Source of the DNA: Extensimonas soli
Lineage (GTDB): Bacteria; Pseudomonadota; Gammaproteobacteria; Burkholderiales; Burkholderiaceae_C
Direction of reading: 5' to 3'
Assembly (NCBI RefSeq): GCF_029211265.1
Contig: NZ_JARGEL010000010.1
Location: 1-64,000, forward strand
Length of the DNA stretch: 64,000 bases
This document shows positions 59,258 to 64,000 of the stretch, piece after piece. Numbering within the stretch: the stretch's first letter is position 1; each line of letters starts with the position of its first letter. The notes beneath the pieces were generated by a model. It ran no database searches. It was not told where the DNA came from and saw only the letters and a list, made by a program, of their open reading frames with translations. The position numbers and the translations under genes were made by a program.

Positions 59258-59428
59258 ATGAACTTGCTGCACCACAACATCATTTTGCTGACCATCAGCT
59301 GCGGGCTGCTTTTGACCGGCTTTTCCGGCCGCAAATACCGCTGGGGGCCGGCGGTGATGCTGGTGGGTATCGTTGGCCTGCTGTTCATGATCGCCTACAA
59401 CATTTATGGGCTGCTTTATCGGCCCTGA
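59258..59428 (+). CDS. small conserved-looking membrane protein, 56 residues
   Basis: The product starts [20 protein letters not shown], has a short basic loop (SGRKYRW) at about 23-29, and a second helix [20 protein letters not shown], ending LLYRP. Two helices and the basic loop suggest an inner-membrane hairpin. It is too short for most gene callers, but codon use, helices and the clean position between an FNR-type box and the RNase P RNA support it. There is no strong ribosome site (CAGAACC precedes the ATG), which lowers confidence. Function unknown. Confidence 0.7.
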   Translation: MNLLHHNIILLTISCGLLLTGFSGRKYRWGPAVMLVGIVGLLFMIAYNIYGLLYRP

Positions 59429-59448
59429 TGGGGGATAATCCACCCCGT

Positions 59449-59791
59449 GAAGCATGCTAGACCGCCGCTGGTGCAAGCTGGGAAACCAGGCACTGGAGGA
59501 AGGTCCGGACTGCACAGGACGGCGTAGCAGCTAACGGCTGTCCACCGTGAGGTGAGGATCAGAGCAACAGAGACGAGTCTGGGTGCGCAGCACCCAGGGT
59601 GAAACGGGCAATCTCTACGCGCAGCAATACCAAGTAGGCCAGTCTGAAGCCCTCGCGGCTTCGCCCTGTGGTTCCGCAGGGAGCGCTGGCGGGTAGGTAG
59701 CACCGAGCCGTGGTGGCGACACCCGGCCCAGATTAATGGCGGTCAGCTTCGGGCGACCGAAGCCACAGAATCCGGCCTATCGGCGTGCTTC
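59449..59791 (+). ncRNA. rnpB: RNase P RNA (bacterial type A)
   Basis: This is the catalytic RNA that trims tRNA 5' ends. The conserved core is present: GAGGAAGGTCCGGACTGCAC, then CAGAGAC-like GCAACAGAGACGAGTCTGGG, CAGCAATACCAAGTAGGCCA and AGATTAATGGC, ending ACAGAATCCGGCCTATC. The P1 helix closes it: GAAGCATGC (59449-59457) pairs with GCGTGCTTC (59783-59791), followed by ACTTTTT, so P1 may also serve termination. The gene begins 20 bases after the small membrane protein. Confidence 0.97.
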
Positions 59792-59803
59792 ACTTTTTCT
59801 CTG

Positions 59804-59881
59804 GACTTACGCAAACAAGGATGCAGCAAAGTGCTTTGCCATTGGGGCGTGCGCCTTGCCTGACCCCGATTTGCGTAAGTC
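59804..59881. mobile_element. miniature element M, intact 78-bp copy
   Basis: GACTTACGCAAA (59804-59815) and TTTGCGTAAGTC (59870-59881) are perfect inverted ends. The inside matches the interrupted copy at 38716-38953. It lies 12 bases after the RNase P RNA, directly beyond its T-run, and before the convergent NUDIX-MBL gene. Confidence 0.85.
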
Positions 59882-59899
59882 GTGTTTCTTTTCCCCATA

Positions 59900-61585
59900 T
59901 CAGTCATTCCCCGGCTGCATGGCCTCGATGCGCTCCACGTGCGCGAGCAGCGAGCGCTGCGCCATGGGCCAGAGCTGCTCGGGCACGTCGTCGTAGGCGA
60001 TGCGCACCCAGTCTTCGAGGCTGCCGTCGGGGTGGGCCTGCATCGCGACGAGCACTTTGGCCTCGCGCGCGAGGCGGTGCGCCTTGAGGTGCGCGATCGC
60101 CTGGCGCGCAAAGCCGAGCACGTGGCCGTGCGCGGGCAGGATGAATTCCGCGCCTTGCTGTGCGCACAGCGCGTCGAGCTTGTCGAGCGCGTCGAGGTAG
60201 TCCGTCATGTTCCCGTCAGGCGGGTTGATGATGGTGGTGCTGCCGTTGAGGATGTGGTCGCCGCTGAACAGCAAGGCGTCTTCGCGCAGCAGCAGGCACA
60301 GGTGGTTGGCCGCGTGGCCGGGCGTGTGTATCACCTGCAGGGTATGAGTGATTTTGCCCTCTGGCCCTTGTCCCTCCAGCGTGAGCAGCTCATTGTCCTG
60401 TAGCGCTCTGTCGGGTGTGAAGGCCCAGGCAGCGAGTGCCGTGGGGGCCGATGGCAGACCCAGCACGGGTGGCCGGGGGCGGCCGTACTGCGCGACCAGC
60501 GTTGCCAGCGGCGCGGCGCCCGGCGAATGGTCGGGGTGCGAGTGCGTGCACACGATCATGCGGATGTCGCCGCCCGCGGCGCGCCAGAGTTTTTCGAGGT
60601 GCTCGTGGTCGGCCGGGCCGGGGTCGATGGCGAAGTAGCCCGTGGCCGGGTCGCCCACGAGGTAGCTGTTGGTGCCGGGGCCGGTCATCACGCCGGGGTT
60701 GGGGGCCGTGAGGCGTTGCAGGTTCTTCAATAGCGGCACGGGCTGCTCGCTCTGCCAGTCGAGCGTGTGGTGCATCTGCCCGTCGGGGCAGACCAGGGCC
60801 AGCTCGCCGTAGGGCATCTCGTCTTCCATGTAGTGCGCGGGCTTGCCGGCGAGCATGCCGCCGCGCGGGCAGCTGGTCCACAGCGGCTGCTCGCTCGCGC
60901 AGGCGCGCAGCACGGCATCGATGCTGTCGAAACGCGCAAGGCGCTGCAGCGTGCGAATGGTCGGGTAGATCATGAAGAACTGCCCGGCCTCGTGGCGCGC
61001 GAGCGCATCGGCGGGGCGCACCCAGACGGGCTCGAACTGCTCGGCCTCGTCGGCCACGGGTGTTTGCCCGGGCGGCATGCGCGCGACCAGAAAAGCCACG
61101 TCGAAGCGCTTGGGCATGTCGCGGTCGGTGATCCAGCGCGCGAGCGTATAGACGCCCTCGGCCGCGAGACGCAGGCCACGCGCCTGGCACTGCGCGAAGA
61201 ACGGCGCATGCCGGTCCAGCGCTGCAAGGTCGGCCTCGCCCGCCATGCGACCGTCGGCGTGGCGCGCGAGCAGCACGCCCAGCTCTTCGTAGCTCTCGCG
61301 GATCGCGGCGATGGCCTGCGTGAGCTGCGCGTCGCCTTGCGTCGCGCGGCGGTCGGCGAGCGCATGCGCCTGCGCGTCTTCGGCGTCTATGCTGCCGCCG
61401 GGGAAAACGTAGGCACCGGGCACGAAGCTGGCCTTGGCCGAGCGGCGCGTCATCAGCACTTCGAACTGGTTTTTGCCGTCAGGGCTGGGCGCGTCGCGCA
61501 GCAGCAGGACGGTGGCGGCAGGGCGCGGCGTGACGAGCTCGCGCTGGGGGTGCAGGTATTGGCTGGGGCGTGGCATGCGCTGCAT
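59900..61585 (-). CDS. fused NUDIX hydrolase and metallo-beta-lactamase-fold protein
   Basis: The 561-residue protein joins two hydrolases. The first half (about 18-235) is NUDIX-like, with AYVFPGGSIDAEDA and a widely spaced second part AIAAIRESYEELGVLLARHA, as in the long-box NUDT-type group that cleaves CoA or nucleotide diphosphates. The second half (about 285-520) is an MBL hydrolase with the zinc motif HSHPDH at 348-353, VIHTPGHAANHLCLLLREDA and FSGDHILNGSTT, of the LACTB2-like group. The substrate is unknown. A family P repeat is translated within the MBL half. ATG at 61585 is the first of the NUDIX domain; other starts exist a few codons on. Confidence 0.87.
   Translation of the reverse strand: MQRMPRPSQYLHPQRELVTPRPAATVLLLRDAPSPDGKNQFEVLMTRRSAKASFVPGAYVFPGGSIDAEDAQAHALADRRATQGDAQLTQAIAAIRESYEELGVLLARHADGRMAGEADLAALDRHAPFFAQCQARGLRLAAEGVYTLARWITDRDMPKRFDVAFLVARMPPGQTPVADEAEQFEPVWVRPADALARHEAGQFFMIYPTIRTLQRLARFDSIDAVLRACASEQPLWTSCPRGGMLAGKPAHYMEDEMPYGELALVCPDGQMHHTLDWQSEQPVPLLKNLQRLTAPNPGVMTGPGTNSYLVGDPATGYFAIDPGPADHEHLEKLWRAAGGDIRMIVCTHSHPDHSPGAAPLATLVAQYGRPRPPVLGLPSAPTALAAWAFTPDRALQDNELLTLEGQGPEGKITHTLQVIHTPGHAANHLCLLLREDALLFSGDHILNGSTTIINPPDGNMTDYLDALDKLDALCAQQGAEFILPAHGHVLGFARQAIAHLKAHRLAREAKVLVAMQAHPDGSLEDWVRIAYDDVPEQLWPMAQRSLLAHVERIEAMQPGND
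60350..60396 (+). repeat. palindromic dispersed repeat, family P, copy 8 (inside the NUDIX-MBL gene)
   Basis: It contains ATTTTGCCCTCTGGCCCTTG and CCAGCGTGAGCAGCTCATTG, matching the family core. It is antisense in the gene and is translated as ELLTLEGQGPEGKITHT, in a loop just before the VIHTPGHA zinc-binding motif. Confidence 0.6.
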
Positions 61586-61702
61586 TATGGAGACTCGCGC
61601 GGAGCTTGTCTAACGACCGTTCGGTTTGCCCCGGGCGCGAAGATTGGCTTTGGCAAAACGGCCCGACGGCCCGGCGGCCGGTGAGCCGCGATAATCCGCG
61701 CC

Positions 61703-62746
61703 ATGCTGATCCGCTTTACCAAGATGCAAGGCGCGGGTAACGACTTCGTCGTGCTCGACGAGACGCAGGGGCGCCTGAACCTCTCGCCCGCGCACTACCG
61801 TTTGCTGGCCGATCGCCACTTCGGCGTGGGCGCCGACCAGATCCTGAGCGTGCGGCCCGCCACCACGCCCGAGGTCGATTTCGAATACGTGATCCACAAC
61901 GCCGACGGCGGCGAGGTGCAGCAATGCGGCAACGGCGCGCGCTGCTTCGCGCGCTACGTGCGCGAGCGCGGCTTGACGCACAAAGACCGCATCCGCGTGC
62001 AAACCCGCGCCGGCGTGATCACGCTGCAGCTCACGCCCGATGGCGAGGTGACGGTCAACATGGGCTGCCCGGTGTTCGAGCCAGCGCGCGTGCCCTTCGA
62101 CACGCGCGGCCTGCAGCCCGTGCCCCAGGGGTCAGGGCAAAAATGGCCGCTAACCATTGATGGACAAGCGCAGGATGCTCCTGTTTTCGTTAGCGTCGTG
62201 TCCATGGGCAACCCGCATGCGGTGCTGCTCGTCGAAGACGTGGACGCGGCCCCGGTCGCGCAGCTCGGGGCTCGGATCGAAAGCCACCCGCGTTTTCCCG
62301 AGCGCGTGAATGTGGGCTTTCTGCAGGTCGTGGCGCGCGACCATGTGCGCCTGCGCGTGTACGAGCGCGGTGTGGGCGAGACGCTCGCGTGCGGCACGGG
62401 CGCGTGCGCCGCCGTGGCCGTGGGCGTGCGCCTGGGTTTGCTAGCAGCCTGTCGGACTTTAGGCGTCGAAAGCGAGAATGGGCCCCAGCGAGGCCAGTTT
62501 TTGCCGGATTCGCCGCCCCATAGCGGGACTATGGGGCCAGAAGACGGTAAAAAATGGGCCGCTGCGGCGCATGCGCAGCCGACGGTTCCAAAGTCCGACA
62601 GGCTGCCAGACCACGCGGTGCAGGTGGACATGCGCGGCGGGCGCCTGCGCATCGCCTGGGGCGGGCGCGACGCCGACCCCGTTTTCATGACCGGCCCGGC
62701 GACCACCGTGTACGAGGGCCAGATACAACTCCCCGACGTCCTATGA
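61703..62746 (+). CDS. dapF: diaminopimelate epimerase with an in-frame insertion
   Basis: DapF converts LL- to meso-diaminopimelate for lysine and peptidoglycan. Both catalytic cysteines are present: Cys75 in [18 protein letters not shown] and Cys230 in [20 protein letters not shown]. The protein is 347 residues, about 55-65 more than usual. The excess is chiefly a stretch at about 248-302 encoded by a hairpin element (62444-62606), after which the normal C-terminus resumes ([18 protein letters not shown] ... TTVYEGQIQ). A family P repeat is also translated near residues 146-162. The ATG at 61703 gives the family start [20 protein letters not shown]. The stop overlaps the next ATG. Confidence 0.93.
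   Translation: MLIRFTKMQGAGNDFVVLDETQGRLNLSPAHYRLLADRHFGVGADQILSVRPATTPEVDFEYVIHNADGGEVQQCGNGARCFARYVRERGLTHKDRIRVQTRAGVITLQLTPDGEVTVNMGCPVFEPARVPFDTRGLQPVPQGSGQKWPLTIDGQAQDAPVFVSVVSMGNPHAVLLVEDVDAAPVAQLGARIESHPRFPERVNVGFLQVVARDHVRLRVYERGVGETLACGTGACAAVAVGVRLGLLAACRTLGVESENGPQRGQFLPDSPPHSGTMGPEDGKKWAAAAHAQPTVPKSDRLPDHAVQVDMRGGRLRIAWGGRDADPVFMTGPATTVYEGQIQLPDVL
62137..62190 (+). repeat. palindromic dispersed repeat, family P, copy 9 (inside dapF)
   Basis: It contains AAAAATGGCCGCTAACCATT and ACAAGCGCAGGATGCTCCTG, a diverged copy with the AAAATGGCC and AGCGC parts. In dapF it encodes [16 protein letters not shown]. Confidence 0.5.
62444..62606. mobile_element. 163-bp hairpin element inserted in dapF
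   Basis: GCAGCCTGTCGGACTTT (62445-62461 region) and its perfect inverse AAAGTCCGACAGGCTGC (62590-62606) bound a near-palindromic unit. Inside, GGCCAGTTTTTGCCG mirrors CGGTAAAAAATGGGCC, and CCCCATAG-CGGGA-CTATGGGG forms the tip. It contains no stop in the dapF frame and preserves that frame, adding about 54 residues. No transposase is encoded. Confidence 0.85.
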
Positions 62747-63459
62747 CCACTCCTACGCCACCGACCACCCCGCCTATCGCCCAGCCGATTGCCCCGATCA
62801 CCGAGGACGACATCGCCGAATTTCTCATCCAGACGCCGGGCTTTTTCGAGCGCCACGCCGAGGTGCTCGCGAGCGTGCAGCTCACCAGCCCGCACGGTGG
62901 GCGCGCCGTGAGCCTGCAGGAGCGCCAGGCCGAGCTGCTGCGCGAAAAAATCAAGGGCCTGGAGCTGCGCACCATGGACATGGTGCGCCACAGCAGCGAA
63001 AACGCCGCCATCGCGCACAAGGTGCACCAATGGGGCTTGGCGCTGCTGCAGACGGTCGACGCGCACGACCTGCCCCAGGCCGTGGTCGATGGCCTGCGCA
63101 CCTTGTTCGACGTGCCGCAGGTGGCGCTGCGCGTGTGGGACGTGGCCGCGCCTTACGCGCAAGCGCCGTTCGCGCAGGGCGCAAGCGCCGACGTGCAGGC
63201 CTTTGCAAGCTCGCTGACCATGCCGTTTTGCGGCCCCAACCTGGGCTTCGAGGCCACGGCCTGGCTGCCCGACGCGGCGCAGGTGGCGTCGGTCGCGCTG
63301 CTGCCGCTGCGCGCCGGCGCCCTGGAAAGCGCCACGCCGGCGCTGGGCCTGTTGGTGCTGGGCTCGCCCGATGCGCAGCGCTTTCAGGCCACCATGGGCA
63401 CGGAATTCCTCACGCGCATCGCCGAACTCGCGAGCGCGGCGCTCTTGCGCCTGCGTTGA
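62743..63459 (+). CDS. DUF484-family protein
   Basis: The 238-residue protein has the family start [20 protein letters not shown], a short coiled coil ([20 protein letters not shown]) and a GAF-like C-terminal domain (about 100-235, [20 protein letters not shown]). The function is unknown, but the gene is fixed between dapF and xerC in many proteobacteria, as here. The ATG overlaps the dapF stop (ATGA), so translation is coupled. Confidence 0.92.
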   Translation: MTTPTPPTTPPIAQPIAPITEDDIAEFLIQTPGFFERHAEVLASVQLTSPHGGRAVSLQERQAELLREKIKGLELRTMDMVRHSSENAAIAHKVHQWGLALLQTVDAHDLPQAVVDGLRTLFDVPQVALRVWDVAAPYAQAPFAQGASADVQAFASSLTMPFCGPNLGFEATAWLPDAAQVASVALLPLRAGALESATPALGLLVLGSPDAQRFQATMGTEFLTRIAELASAALLRLR

Positions 63460-63514
63460 GCACCGCGGAACGCCGCGCCGGGCCGTAACCGCTTTCCTTT
63501 CTTTCGCCACCATC

Positions 63515-64000
63515 GTGTCCGCACCCGCTTCGACCGCGCCTGTCGCAATTGCGACCACGCCTGCAGCCCCATCGCCGACGGAATCTGGCGCACCCGGCGC
63601 GTGCATAGAGCCTGCGGAGCCCGCAGTGCAGCGCTACCTCGACTATGTGCGCTACGAAAAACGCCTGGCCGCGCGCACCTGCACGCTGTATGCGCTGGAC
63701 CTCGACAAGCTCGCGCGCTGTGCGGCCGACGCGGGTGTGCCGCTGCTGGAACTGCAAAGCGCGCACATCCGCCGCAGCGTCGCGCAGATGCACGCCGCGG
63801 GGCGCAGCGGGCGCGGCATCGCGCTGATCCTGTCGGGCTGGCGCAGCTTTTTCCGCTGGGCCGCGCGCCAGGGCCTGGTGCCGCACAACCCCGTGCAGGG
63901 CGTGCGTGCGCCGCGCGTGCCGCGGCCCTTGCCCAAGGCGCTGGGCGTCGATGAGGCCGTGCTGCTGGCCGATTTCGCACCGCCCGCGGCCGACCCCTGG
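63515..64000 (+). CDS. xerC: tyrosine recombinase XerC, N-terminal part (cut by the window edge)
   Basis: XerC with XerD resolves chromosome dimers at dif. The visible 162 residues start at a GTG (MSAPASTAPVAIATT), have a Pro/Ala-rich lead, then the core-binding domain: VQRYLDYVRYEKRLAARTCT, SAHIRRSVAQMHAAGRSGRG and LSGWRSFFRWAARQGLVPHN, continuing VRAPRVPRPLPKALGVDEAV. The catalytic Tyr and Arg-His-Arg residues lie beyond the edge. The DUF484 gene ends 55 bases before; dapF-DUF484-xerC is a conserved order. Confidence 0.93.
   Translation, partial: MSAPASTAPVAIATTPAAPSPTESGAPGACIEPAEPAVQRYLDYVRYEKRLAARTCTLYALDLDKLARCAADAGVPLLELQSAHIRRSVAQMHAAGRSGRGIALILSGWRSFFRWAARQGLVPHNPVQGVRAPRVPRPLPKALGVDEAVLLADFAPPAADPW

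Overview
The window is high-GC, densely coding DNA that looks like a chromosomal segment of a betaproteobacterium, most likely of the family Comamonadaceae (Acidovorax/Alicycliphilus/Comamonas-like). The support is protein-level resemblance (OmpC-like porin ending in Phe, PuuD-type urate hydroxylase, a NUDIX/metallo-beta-lactamase fusion, an EAL-GGDEF protein of the burkholderial type), the dapF-DUF484-xerC order, and several small palindromic repeats of a kind I associate with that family. No phage, plasmid or intact transposase gene was found. This is mostly core chromosome with scattered small mobile repeats.

Layout. 1-2041: remnant reading frame, a tRNA-Ser(CGA) and serS in one direction. 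2224-3486: puuD. 3467-10294: TetR regulator, an AcrR-like operator and a complete RND efflux operon (adaptor, pump, outer-membrane channel). 10320-18200: two c-di-GMP-type signalling proteins around a glycerate kinase, a porin and an FNR-type regulator. 18213-28744: purine block, with xdhB/xdhA on the minus strand, divergent from a BMP-type nucleoside ABC transporter (ATPase, two permeases, binding lipoprotein) and an adenine-deaminase-like gene. With puuD this gives a route from imported nucleosides or bases to 5-hydroxyisourate. 28797-29106: repeat-only island. 29181-34982: MFS exporter, then a TetR/acyl-CoA dehydrogenase/thioesterase/enoyl-CoA hydratase group. 35169-38038: bactofilin, acyl-CoA thioesterase, Atm1-type ABC exporter. 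38131-38953: yefM-yoeB toxin-antitoxin and a nested miniature element. 39002-43469: HypT-like LysR regulator and copper genes (DUF411, copB, copA). 43766-47021: glutamate/aspartate ABC transporter. 47109-48883: Uma2 protein and pyrC. 48996-54084: structured leader, OprB-type porin, mgtA, mgtC. 54298-59066: htpX, FAD oxidoreductase, GNAT/DUF1778 toxin-antitoxin, cysK. 59258-64000: a 56-residue membrane protein, the RNase P RNA, NUDIX-MBL hydrolase, dapF, DUF484 protein and the start of xerC.

The most unusual content is in the small repeats. I read nine copies of a roughly 50-bp palindromic element, five of them inside genes and translated in frame; a 163-bp hairpin element inserted in frame into dapF between its second catalytic cysteine and its C-terminus; a 160-bp TA-flanked miniature element nested inside another miniature element, whose uninterrupted relative sits just after the RNase P RNA; and several hexa- or heptanucleotide tandem repeats, one of them at the start of a c-di-GMP phosphodiesterase gene. 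Two TTGAT-type FNR boxes and an E..SR recognition helix in the FNR-family regulator suggest a small local regulon. The leader of the porin-mgtA-mgtC group can form mutually exclusive helices and may be a regulatory RNA.
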